In this document: piece after piece, positions 46,019 to 53,866 of the stretch
Layout of the letters: each line of letters starts with the position of its first letter
Position numbering within the stretch: position 1 is the stretch's first letter
From: an uncultured Lutimaribacter sp.
GTDB lineage: Bacteria > Pseudomonadota > Alphaproteobacteria > Rhodobacterales > Rhodobacteraceae
Reading direction: 5' to 3'
Assembly: GCA_913061505.1 (NCBI GenBank)
Contig: CAJXSO010000001.1
Location: forward strand, 186,001-250,000
Length of the DNA stretch: 64,000 nucleotides
Made by a program: the position numbers and the translations under genes
Notes under the pieces: generated by a model
The model's database searches: none
Told to the model about the DNA's origin: nothing
What the model saw: only the letters and a program-made list of their open reading frames with translations

Positions 46019-46587
46019 TGCAAAACACTGCGCTGACCGGCGGTTTTGAAAACGCCCCCGTGCAATCGGCCATTGCCTTTCGCGCCTGTCTCGAGGCAAT
46101 GGCGCGCCCCGGCACCCTGCACCAGCTAGATGGCGGGGCCGCGCCCGCCCCCTGCTCCGCCGCGGCGGCCACTGCGCTGCTTACCTTCTGCGACGCTGAA
46201 ACGCCTCTATTTCTGGCCCCCAGCCACGACAGCCCCGATATGCGCGATTGGCTGGCCTTTCATATCGGTGCCAGCCTTGTTGCGCCAGAAAACGCGATGT
46301 TCGCGCTTGGCACATGGGACAGCCTGCAGCCGCTATCGCGCTTTGCCATCGGCACGCCCGACTACCCCGATAGATCTGCCACGCTGATCATCGAGCTGCC
46401 CAGCCTTTCGGCCAGCGGCGCGCGACTTACCGGGCCCGGTATCAAAGAGCACGCCCATCTGTCGCTGCCTTCGGTGCCCGAGTTTCAGCAAAACGCCGCG
46501 CGGTTTCCTTTAGGATGGGACGCGCTTTTCACCTGTGGCCACCAGCTGGCCGCCCTTCCCCGCAGCACGAAAATCGAGGCATCCTGA
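46018..46587 (+). CDS. phnH: C-P lyase complex subunit PhnH
   Basis: PhnH (189 aa) belongs to the C-P lyase core complex. Conserved features include FRACLEAMARPGTLHQL near the N-terminus and GPGIKEHAHLSL near residue 140. It starts within the phnG stop (TGATG) after a GAGGAGAGG site and ends within the phnI start, so the phnG-H-I cistrons are translationally coupled in equal stoichiometry. Confidence 0.96.
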   Translation: MQNTALTGGFENAPVQSAIAFRACLEAMARPGTLHQLDGGAAPAPCSAAAATALLTFCDAETPLFLAPSHDSPDMRDWLAFHIGASLVAPENAMFALGTWDSLQPLSRFAIGTPDYPDRSATLIIELPSLSASGARLTGPGIKEHAHLSLPSVPEFQQNAARFPLGWDALFTCGHQLAALPRSTKIEAS

Positions 46588-47687
46588 TGTATGTTGCCGT
46601 AAAGGGTGGCGAACGCGCCATCGACAATGCCCATGACTGGCTGGCAGACGAACGCCGCGGCCCCCGCGATATTGCCGAGCTGAGCATCGCCCAAATTCGC
46701 CACCAGCTGGCGCTGGCGGTAAACCGGGTGATGGCCGAGGGATCGCTCTATGATCCGGATCTGGCGGCATTGGCCATCAAACAGGCGCGCGGCGATTTGA
46801 TCGAGGCTATTTTCCTGATCCGCGCCTATCGCACCACCCTGCCCCGCATCGGCCATTCACACCCCGTAGATACCGGCGCAATGGCCTGCGACCGCCGCAT
46901 CAGCGCCACGTTCAAAGACCTGCCCGGCGGGCAGGTGCTGGGCCCCACGTTTGACTACACCCACCGCCTGCTGGATTTCAAATTGCTGGCCGAAGGCCCC
47001 ACCGCCGAGGCGGGCAACAGCGGCGCCACCCAGGGCATGCCCGCCCCAGCGCCCATGCCCCGCGTCAGCGATTTTCTCAATCGCGACGGGCTGATCCAAG
47101 ACGAACAGCCAGGCCCCCAAACGCCCCCCGACATGACGCGCCAGCCCATGGAATACCCGGCCGACCGGCCCTTGCGCCTGCAGGCGCTTAGCCGCGGCGA
47201 CGAGGGGTTTGTGCTGGGCATGGCCTATTCCACCCAGCGTGGATATGGGCGCAATCACCCGTTTGTGGGCGAATTGCGCATCGGCAGCGTGGCCGTGGAA
47301 ATGGACATCCCCGAGCTGGGCTTTGCCGTTGAAATTGGCGAAATCACCCTGACCGAATGTGAAACGGTCAACCAGTTTACCGGCTCGAAAACCGAACCTG
47401 CGCAGTTCACGCGCGGCTATGGGCTGGTCTTTGGCCAAACCGAACGCAAGGCAATTTCCATGGCGCTGGTCGATCGCGCGCTGCGCTGGGAAGAGCTGGG
47501 CGAAGACAATATGGGCGCGCCCGCGCAAGACGCCGAATTCGTGCTCAGCCACGCCGACAACATCCAAGCCACGGGGTTTTTGGAACATATCAAACTGCCC
47601 CATTACGTTGATTTCCAATCCGAGCTGGAATTGGTGCGCAAACTACGCGCCGAGGCCAGCACGCCCCTAAGCGAGGCCGCGGAATGA
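46587..47687 (+). CDS. phnI: C-P lyase complex subunit PhnI
   Basis: PhnI (366 aa) is the nucleosidase/phosphonylase subunit of PhnGHIJ. The N-terminus MYVAVKGGERAIDNAHDWLADERRG and the C-terminal GFLEHIKLPHYVDFQSELEL are family hallmarks, as are VGELRIGSVAVEMDIPELGF and the region around LTECETVNQFTGS. The ATG overlaps the phnH stop. Confidence 0.97.
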   Translation: MYVAVKGGERAIDNAHDWLADERRGPRDIAELSIAQIRHQLALAVNRVMAEGSLYDPDLAALAIKQARGDLIEAIFLIRAYRTTLPRIGHSHPVDTGAMACDRRISATFKDLPGGQVLGPTFDYTHRLLDFKLLAEGPTAEAGNSGATQGMPAPAPMPRVSDFLNRDGLIQDEQPGPQTPPDMTRQPMEYPADRPLRLQALSRGDEGFVLGMAYSTQRGYGRNHPFVGELRIGSVAVEMDIPELGFAVEIGEITLTECETVNQFTGSKTEPAQFTRGYGLVFGQTERKAISMALVDRALRWEELGEDNMGAPAQDAEFVLSHADNIQATGFLEHIKLPHYVDFQSELELVRKLRAEASTPLSEAAE

Positions 47688-48568
47688 CCCAAGACACCCA
47701 TTACAACTTTGCCTATCTCGACGAGCAGACCAAGCGCATGATCCGCCGCGCGCTGCTAAAGGCCATGGCCATTCCCGGCTATCAGGTGCCTTTTGCCAGC
47801 CGCGAAATGCCCATGCCCTATGGCTGGGGCACCGGCGGCGTGCAGGTATCTGCCGCCTGCCTGACCCCAAGCGACACGCTAAAAGTGATCGACCAAGGCG
47901 CCGATGACACCACCAATGCGGTATCGATCCGCAAGTTTTTTGAAAAAACCGCCCAGGTGGCCACCACCGAAAGCACCCGCGCGGCCAGCCTTATTCAAAC
48001 CCGCCATCGCATCCCCGAAGAGCCGCTGCGCGAGGGGCAGATCTTGGTCTACCAAGTGCCCATTCCCGAACCGCTGCGCTTTTTGGAACCGCGCGAAACC
48101 GAAACGCGCAAAATGCACGCGCTGCAAGATTACGGGCTGATGCATGTCAAGCTATACGAAGATATCGCCCGCCACGGCAATATCGCCACATCTTATGCCT
48201 ATCCGGTCAAGGTGCAGGGCCGCTATGTGATGGACCCCTCGCCGATACCCAAATTCGACAACCCAAAACTACGCATGGCCGCTATTCAGCTGTTTGGCGC
48301 CGGGCGCGAGCAGCGCATCTATGCCATTCCGCCCTATACCGATGTTGTTAGCCTGGATTTCGAAGACCACCCGTTTGAGCCCAGCAAAGCCAACCATGCC
48401 TGCTCCCTGTGTGGCGCCGATCATACCTATCTGGATGAGGTGATCGTGGATGATCGCGGCGGGCGCATGTTTGTCTGCTCGGACACCGATTATTGCGCAA
48501 CGCGCCAGGCCACAGGCGCCGCCCCTGCGCAAACTGCCACATCCCAGCCCCAAGAGGCCCAACCATGA
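47684..48568 (+). CDS. phnJ: C-P lyase, radical SAM subunit PhnJ
   Basis: PhnJ (294 aa) breaks the carbon-phosphorus bond of ribose 1-phosphonate 5-phosphate, giving methane or another alkane and the cyclic phosphate. The 4Fe-4S/radical cysteines occur as C-X2-C-X21-C-X5-C near the C-terminus (CSLCGADH ... FVCSDTDYC), matching E. coli Cys241, 244, 266 and 272, so it should be active. The N-terminus has FAYLDEQTKRMIRRALLKA. ATGA overlaps with both phnI and phnK. Confidence 0.98.
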   Translation: MTQDTHYNFAYLDEQTKRMIRRALLKAMAIPGYQVPFASREMPMPYGWGTGGVQVSAACLTPSDTLKVIDQGADDTTNAVSIRKFFEKTAQVATTESTRAASLIQTRHRIPEEPLREGQILVYQVPIPEPLRFLEPRETETRKMHALQDYGLMHVKLYEDIARHGNIATSYAYPVKVQGRYVMDPSPIPKFDNPKLRMAAIQLFGAGREQRIYAIPPYTDVVSLDFEDHPFEPSKANHACSLCGADHTYLDEVIVDDRGGRMFVCSDTDYCATRQATGAAPAQTATSQPQEAQP

Positions 48569-49335
48569 CCCCGCTGTTCAGCGTGCGCGATCTGCGCAAA
48601 ACCTATGGTGGCCGTATCGGCTGCACCGATGTCAGCTTTGATCTTTATCCCGGCGAGGTGATGGGGATTGTGGGGGAATCCGGCTCGGGCAAATCGACAC
48701 TGTTGAATTGCCTGGCAGGGCATCTGGCCCCTGATGCGGGCCAAGTGTTTTATGACACGCGCCACAGCGGCATGCTGGATACCCTGCGCATGGCCGAGCC
48801 CGAGCGCCGGATGTTGGGGCGCACCGATTGGGCCTTTGTGCACCAAAACGCCCGCGACGGGCTGCGCATGTCGGTCTCGGCCGGGGGAAATGTGGGCGAG
48901 AGGCTGATGGCCGTGGGCGCACGCCACTATGGCCAGATCCGCGCGGCGGCCACCGATTGGCTGGGGCGCGTGGAAATCGACGCCGGGCGCATCGACGACC
49001 GCCCAAGCGCGTTTTCAGGCGGGATGCAGCAACGCCTGCAAATTGCCCGCAATCTGGTAACCGGCCCGCGGCTGGTGTTCATGGACGAGCCCACCGGCGG
49101 GCTGGATGTATCTGTGCAGGCGCGCCTGCTAGACCTGCTGCGCGGCTTGGTGCGCGATATGGGCCTGTCGGCCATCATCGTGACCCATGACCTGGCGGTG
49201 GTGCGGCTGCTGGCGGACAGGTTGATGGTGATGAAAGGTGGCCATGTGGTGGAAAGCGGCTTGACCGACCAGGTGCTAGACGACCCGCAGCATGGCTATA
49301 CGCAATTGCTGGTATCAAGCGTGCTGCAGGCGTGA
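48565..49335 (+). CDS. phnK: C-P lyase accessory ATPase PhnK
   Basis: PhnK (256 aa) is an ABC-type ATPase that docks on PhnJ in the C-P lyase complex. Walker A GESGSGKSTLL, signature FSGGMQQRLQIARNL and Walker B LVFMDEPTGGLDVSVQ are intact. It starts within the phnJ stop (ATGA). The 49-nt gap to phnL contains a Rhodobacterales-type repeat hairpin. Confidence 0.96.
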   Translation: MTPLFSVRDLRKTYGGRIGCTDVSFDLYPGEVMGIVGESGSGKSTLLNCLAGHLAPDAGQVFYDTRHSGMLDTLRMAEPERRMLGRTDWAFVHQNARDGLRMSVSAGGNVGERLMAVGARHYGQIRAAATDWLGRVEIDAGRIDDRPSAFSGGMQQRLQIARNLVTGPRLVFMDEPTGGLDVSVQARLLDLLRGLVRDMGLSAIIVTHDLAVVRLLADRLMVMKGGHVVESGLTDQVLDDPQHGYTQLLVSSVLQA

Positions 49336-49343
49336 GTGTTGCC

Positions 49344-49385
49344 ATGGGGGCCAGCCCCCATACCCCCGGAGTATTTGGAGCAAGA
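49344..49385 (+). repeat. Rhodobacterales-type intergenic repeat between phnK and phnL
   Basis: ATGGGGG-CCAG-CCCCCAT is a 7-bp perfect hairpin followed by ACCCCCGGAGTATTTGGAGC, the ribosome site and the phnL ATG. Hairpins with a CCCCCGGAGTATTT tail recur before genes in this order (from memory). It breaks an otherwise gapless phnG-phnK run. Confidence 0.6.
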
Positions 49386-50077
49386 TGAAAGCGATGATCG
49401 AGATAGAGGCGGTAGCCAAACAGTTTTGCCTGCACAATCAGGGCGGCGCGGTGATCCCGGTGCTCAGCGGCGCCGAGCTGAGCGTAAAGCCCGGGGAATG
49501 CGTGGCGCTGACGGGCAGCTCGGGCGCGGGGAAATCAACGCTGATGCGGATGATTTATGGCAATTATGTTACGCAGTCGGGGCGTATTTTGATCGGCGGG
49601 CTGGATGTGGCGCGGGCCGAACCGCGCGAGATTTTGGCGCTGCGGCGGCAGGTTTTGGGCTATGTCAGCCAGTTTTTGCGGGTGGTGCCGCGGGTGCCTA
49701 CCCGCGATGTGGTGGCCGAGCCGCTGCTGGCGCTGGGTGTGCCCGCTGATGAGGCGCGGGCGCGGGCCGAGGCCTTGTTGGAACGGTTGCGCATTCCCCA
49801 GCGGCTGTGGCAGCTGTCGCCCACCACGTTTTCGGGCGGCGAGCAGCAGCGCGTGAATATTGCACGCGGGTTTGTGCACCCCTATCCCGCGCTGTTGCTG
49901 GACGAGCCGACCGCCTCGCTAGACCCGGTGAACCGCGAAACCGTGCTGTGTTTGATCGACGAGGCCAAGGCGCGTGGCGCGGCGATTGTTGGCATTTTCC
50001 ACGATGCCCCGGCCCGTGCCAGGGTGGCAGACCGCGAGATAGACGTGGGGCGGTTTACCCCTGGGTGGGCCGCGTAA
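49385..50077 (+). CDS. phnL: C-P lyase accessory ATPase PhnL
   Basis: PhnL (230 aa) is the second ABC-type ATPase of C-P lyase loci. Walker [14 protein letters not shown], signature FSGGEQQRVNIARGF and Walker B ALLLDEPTASLDP are clear. The start at 49385 has GGAG 6 nt upstream. It is separated from phnK by a repeat hairpin, and its stop overlaps the phnN start as TAATG, so phnL and phnN-M are coupled. Confidence 0.95.
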   Translation: MKAMIEIEAVAKQFCLHNQGGAVIPVLSGAELSVKPGECVALTGSSGAGKSTLMRMIYGNYVTQSGRILIGGLDVARAEPREILALRRQVLGYVSQFLRVVPRVPTRDVVAEPLLALGVPADEARARAEALLERLRIPQRLWQLSPTTFSGGEQQRVNIARGFVHPYPALLLDEPTASLDPVNRETVLCLIDEAKARGAAIVGIFHDAPARARVADREIDVGRFTPGWAA

Positions 50078-51789
50078 TGGGCGCAGCTTTGATCGCGGTG
50101 GTGGGGCCTTCGGGGGCGGGCAAAGACAGTTTGCTGGCCGCGCTGAAAGCCGCCGCACCCGGGGTGCATGTGATCAGGCGCCACATCACCCGCCCGGCCG
50201 AGGCCGGGGGTGAGCCGCATGTGCCGCAAACGCCAGAAAGCTTTGCCGCGCAGGTGGCGGCGGGTGGCTATGCCTTGCACTGGCAGGCGCATGGGATGCG
50301 CTATGGTATTCCCAGCGACATTGACGCGCTGTTGGCCAAGGGCGAAACGGTGGTGTTCAACGGCTCGCGCGCGATGCTGGCAGAGGCCGCCGCCAAATAC
50401 CCACAGCTGTTCGTGGTGGAAATTGTGGTCGAGCGGCAGGTATTGGCCGCGCGTTTGGCGGCCCGCGGGCGCGAGGATGCCACAGAGATTGCCGCCCGCT
50501 TGGCCCGGGCCAGCCTGCCCCTGCCCGATGGGCTGAGCAGTGTGAAGATCGACAATTCTGGCAGCCTAGAGGCTGCAACCCAGGCGTTTATGGCGGTGAT
50601 TGCGGCCCATGCCCCCGCAGCCCCGGCGCTGACAAAGGCAGAGGATAGGATGCACGAAAAGGTTTTTGCCAATGCCACATTGGTTTTACCCAATGAGGTG
50701 ATACGCGGCAGTTTGGTGGTGCGGGCGGGCAAGATTGCGCAGATCGATAGCGGCGCGGCTGTGCCCCAGGGCGCGCTGGATCTAGAGGGGGATTTGCTGA
50801 TCCCCGGTTTGGTCGAGCTGCATACAGACAATCTTGAACGCCATATCGAGCCGCGCCCAAAGGTGGATTGGCCCCATGCAGCGGCGATTTTGGCCCATGA
50901 TGGCGAATTGGCCTCGGTGGGGATTACCACGGTTTTCGATGCGATGCGCGTGGGCTCGATACCGCGGGGCGATGCGGGCTATCACCGCTATGCGCGCGCC
51001 TTGTCGCGCGAGGTGATGGCGCTGCGCGAAAAAGGCGCGTTGCGGATCAGCCATTTTCTACATTTGCGCGCCGAGGTCTGTTCGGAAACATTGGAAGACG
51101 AGCTGGCCGAATTTGGCATAGAAGACCGGGTTGGGCTGGTGTCGCTGATGGATCATACCCCCGGGCAGCGGCAATTTCGCGATTTGGAAAAGCTGCGCGA
51201 TTATGTGCAGCGCAAGCGCGGTCTGAGCGATGCGCAATTCAGCGACCATGTCGATACGCTGCGCCAGCTGCGCCAGAAAAACGGCGCCCGCCACGAGGCC
51301 GCCACCGTGGCCGAGGCTGCGCGGCTGGGGGCGGTTTTGGCCTCGCATGATGATACCACGGCCGAGCATGTGCAGATATCGGCCGGCTATGGCGTGAAAA
51401 TTGCCGAATTTCCCACCACGCTCGAGGCCGCACAGGCCTGCCGGGATGCGGGCATTGCGGTGATGATGGGGGGGCCGAACCTGATCAGGGGGGGCTCGCA
51501 TTCGGGCAATGTGGCAGCACATACGCTGGCCGAAGCGGGGGTGTTGGATGTGATCTCGTCTGATTATGTGCCGGCCTCGTTGATGTCATCGGCGTTTTTA
51601 TTGGCCGATTTATGGGGCGACCTGCCGCGCGCCATGGCAACCGTCAGCGCCACACCGGCCGCAGCCGCGGGCCTGGCCGACCGCGGGCGGCTGCAGGTTG
51701 GGCTGCATGCCGATCTGGTGCAAGTGCGGCGGCTGGATGGCCACCCTTGCATTCGCGGCGTCTGGAGCCATGGCCGGCAGGTGGGCTAG
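50077..51789 (+). CDS. phnNM: PhnN-PhnM in-frame fusion (ribose 1,5-bisphosphokinase / PhnM diphosphatase)
   Basis: A single 570-codon ORF. Residues 1-190 are PhnN, ribose 1,5-bisphosphate phosphokinase (P-loop VGPSGAGKDSLL near residue 10, then VIRRHITRPAE and NGSRAML). From residue 192 the sequence is an E. coli-type PhnM (LLIPGLVELHTDNLERHIEPRP, LVSLMDHTPGQRQF, SHDDTTAEHVQ, MMGGPNLIRGGSHSGNV, SSDYVPASLM), with no linker. At 50650 the native PhnM Met is preceded by GAGGA, a good ribosome site, so free PhnM may also be made. Translation starts at 50077, overlapping the phnL stop. I see no stop in frame between the parts. Confidence 0.85.
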   Translation: MGAALIAVVGPSGAGKDSLLAALKAAAPGVHVIRRHITRPAEAGGEPHVPQTPESFAAQVAAGGYALHWQAHGMRYGIPSDIDALLAKGETVVFNGSRAMLAEAAAKYPQLFVVEIVVERQVLAARLAARGREDATEIAARLARASLPLPDGLSSVKIDNSGSLEAATQAFMAVIAAHAPAAPALTKAEDRMHEKVFANATLVLPNEVIRGSLVVRAGKIAQIDSGAAVPQGALDLEGDLLIPGLVELHTDNLERHIEPRPKVDWPHAAAILAHDGELASVGITTVFDAMRVGSIPRGDAGYHRYARALSREVMALREKGALRISHFLHLRAEVCSETLEDELAEFGIEDRVGLVSLMDHTPGQRQFRDLEKLRDYVQRKRGLSDAQFSDHVDTLRQLRQKNGARHEAATVAEAARLGAVLASHDDTTAEHVQISAGYGVKIAEFPTTLEAAQACRDAGIAVMMGGPNLIRGGSHSGNVAAHTLAEAGVLDVISSDYVPASLMSSAFLLADLWGDLPRAMATVSATPAAAAGLADRGRLQVGLHADLVQVRRLDGHPCIRGVWSHGRQVG

Positions 51790-51799
51790 AAACAGCCGT

Positions 51800-51825
51800 G
51801 GCGCAGGCGCATTATGGCCTGCGCC
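51800..51825. terminator. Bidirectional hairpin between phnM and the membrane operon
   Basis: GGCGCAGGC and GCCTGCGCC form a perfect 9-bp stem with an 8-nt loop, just after the phn operon and across the last codons of the convergent gene. No long T-run on either strand. Confidence 0.55.
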
Positions 51826-53866
51826 CCTCGCGCAGCCAGGCGGCTGTGATCAGCCCTGCGGCCAGCAACAGCACCAGCCAGGCCGGCAACAGCGGCACCT
51901 GGCGCAGGCTGAGGGTTTCATAGGCCTCGCGCGGGGTTAGCCCCAGCCAGCCACGCCCGGCAGCCGGCCGGCCCGGGCGCACATCGCGCAATTGTGGCAC
52001 GCCATCGGCCAGCGCCACATAGCCCCCGCGCCCTGCGGCCAGCAGCGCCGCAAGCGGCTGATCCGAGGCCAAGGTTTGCACAAATTCACGCGGGGCAGCA
52101 GGCCCCAGCCCCACCACCGCGCTGGCATCGCCTTGTGTCAGCCGGTAAAGGCCAATGTCTGGCCCGTCAAACCGCGCCTCGAATTGGCCTGGGCTGGTTT
52201 CGACCAAGGGCAATTCCAGCACATCACCGGCGGGGGTTTCCACCTGAACGGGGCCCAGCCCCGGCTCTAGGCTGCGGCGGATGATGCGCATCGATTGGCC
52301 GGTGGTTTCGGCCCAAATGGCCTCTTCTTCCAGCTCGGGCTCTTTCATCATCCAATGGGCCAGGCGGCGCAGCAATTCCAGCTGCGGGCCACCCCCCTCG
52401 AAGCCGCGATCCCACAGCCAGGCCTGATCTGAGGCCAAAAGCGCCACGCGCCCCTGGCCCACGCGATCAAGCACCAACAGCGGCTTGTCATCTGCGCCCG
52501 ACATCACCACATGACCACGCTGCGGCGTCAGTTCCACCTGCCGCATCCAGCGCCCCCAATCGCCCGGTGTGCCCGGGGGGGCCAAACCTGCCGTGACCGG
52601 GTGGCGCTGGCCAAGATCGGTAATGGCAGGGGTAAAGCCCTGTTCGATCACACGCGCGGTTGGCTCGGCCGGCAGGGCCGCGGCCAGGGGCGAGCGATAA
52701 ATCGAATCTGCGCTGGCAAAATCGGGGCCAGCCGCCACCAACAGCGCGCCGCCCTCTTCGATATAGCGGCGCACATTATCCAGGTAGACGCCTGGTAGAA
52801 TACCACGCCTTTTATAGCGGTCGAAAATGATCAGATCGAAATCATCGATCTTTTCCATAAACAATTCACGCGTTGGAAAGGCGATCAAGCTCAGCTCGGT
52901 CACGGGCACGCCATCTTGTTTATCGGGGGGGCGCAAAATGGTGAAATGCACCAAATCAACCGAGGCGTCAGATTTCAGCAGGTTGCGCCATGTGCGCCCG
53001 CCGGCATGCGGCTCGCCCGAGACCAAAAGCACCCGCAAGCGATCGCGCACACCGTTGATTTGCACCAAGGCAGTGTTGTTGCGCGCGGTCAGCTCGCCCG
53101 GGGCCGTGGGCACTGAAAACTGGATAACATTGCGCCCGGCATGGGGCAGATCGATGGGCAATTGCAGGGTTTGGCCAAGCGGCACCTGAAACTGTTGCGG
53201 GGGCGCGCCATCGACCGAGATGTCCAGCTGCGCACGGCCATTGCCTGTGGGGGCTGCGCCGAAATCTTCGATGCGCAGCGACAGGGTGACAGGCTCGCCC
53301 ATAATGGCAAAGGCGGGGGCGTTTTCCACGATTAAGCGGCGATCCCAATCGCCCGGCAGGCCGGTGTGCAGCAGATGAAAGGGCGCGGGCAGATCGAGGC
53401 CCAGATCGCTGTCATGCACCTGACCGTCAGATAGGGCAATAACGCCGGCAATGCGGTTGCGCGGGGCCTCGGCCATGGCGGTGGCCAATGCGCCCAGCAA
53501 GGCGGTTCCGCCATCATCGGGGCTGTCGGGCACGCTGATGCGGCGCAATTCGGTATTGGGGCGGGCGGCCAGGGCGGCTTGCAATTGGGCATCGGCAGTG
53601 GCGGTCAGCTGGGCACGGCTGCCAAGGCGGTTGCTGGCGCTGTCATCGACGGCCAGAAACACGATATCGGGCAAAGGCTGGCGATCTTCGATCTGCCAGC
53701 GTGGCCCGGCCAGGGCGGCCAGCACCACCAGCGCAGCCAAGCCCCGCAGCGCCCAGCCACCAAGGCCACGCCACAGCGCCACCAACACCGCCGCAAGCGC
53801 CAGCGCGCCTAGGCCCAGCACCAAGGGCAAGGGGAGCAGCGGCGCGAATGTCAGCGTTCCTGTCAT
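51812..53866 (-). CDS. Large membrane protein with amidotransferase-like domain (MoxR operon)
   Basis: A 684-residue protein. Two N-terminal helices (LTFAPLLPLPLVLGLGALALA, LRGLAALVVLAALAG) precede a VWA-like segment starting IVFLAVDDSASNRLG with no complete metal site, then beta-sandwich-like repeats, a class-I glutamine-amidotransferase-like Rossmann region (LRVLLVSGEPHAGGRTW, FDLIIFDRYKR, GGALLVAAGPDF), and a C-terminal helix (LPAWLVLLLAAGLITAAWL). I do not know its function. Its ATGA start is coupled to the upstream DUF4159 gene; it is the last gene of a four-gene operon. Confidence 0.8.
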   Translation of the reverse strand: MTGTLTFAPLLPLPLVLGLGALALAAVLVALWRGLGGWALRGLAALVVLAALAGPRWQIEDRQPLPDIVFLAVDDSASNRLGSRAQLTATADAQLQAALAARPNTELRRISVPDSPDDGGTALLGALATAMAEAPRNRIAGVIALSDGQVHDSDLGLDLPAPFHLLHTGLPGDWDRRLIVENAPAFAIMGEPVTLSLRIEDFGAAPTGNGRAQLDISVDGAPPQQFQVPLGQTLQLPIDLPHAGRNVIQFSVPTAPGELTARNNTALVQINGVRDRLRVLLVSGEPHAGGRTWRNLLKSDASVDLVHFTILRPPDKQDGVPVTELSLIAFPTRELFMEKIDDFDLIIFDRYKRRGILPGVYLDNVRRYIEEGGALLVAAGPDFASADSIYRSPLAAALPAEPTARVIEQGFTPAITDLGQRHPVTAGLAPPGTPGDWGRWMRQVELTPQRGHVVMSGADDKPLLVLDRVGQGRVALLASDQAWLWDRGFEGGGPQLELLRRLAHWMMKEPELEEEAIWAETTGQSMRIIRRSLEPGLGPVQVETPAGDVLELPLVETSPGQFEARFDGPDIGLYRLTQGDASAVVGLGPAAPREFVQTLASDQPLAALLAAGRGGYVALADGVPQLRDVRPGRPAAGRGWLGLTPREAYETLSLRQVPLLPAWLVLLLAAGLITAAWLREGRRP

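Noticed and set aside
49807-50076. A longer phnN-M protein starting at 49807
   Set aside because: The extension lies within phnL in another frame; the PhnN P-loop begins right after the Met at 50077, which overlaps the phnL stop.
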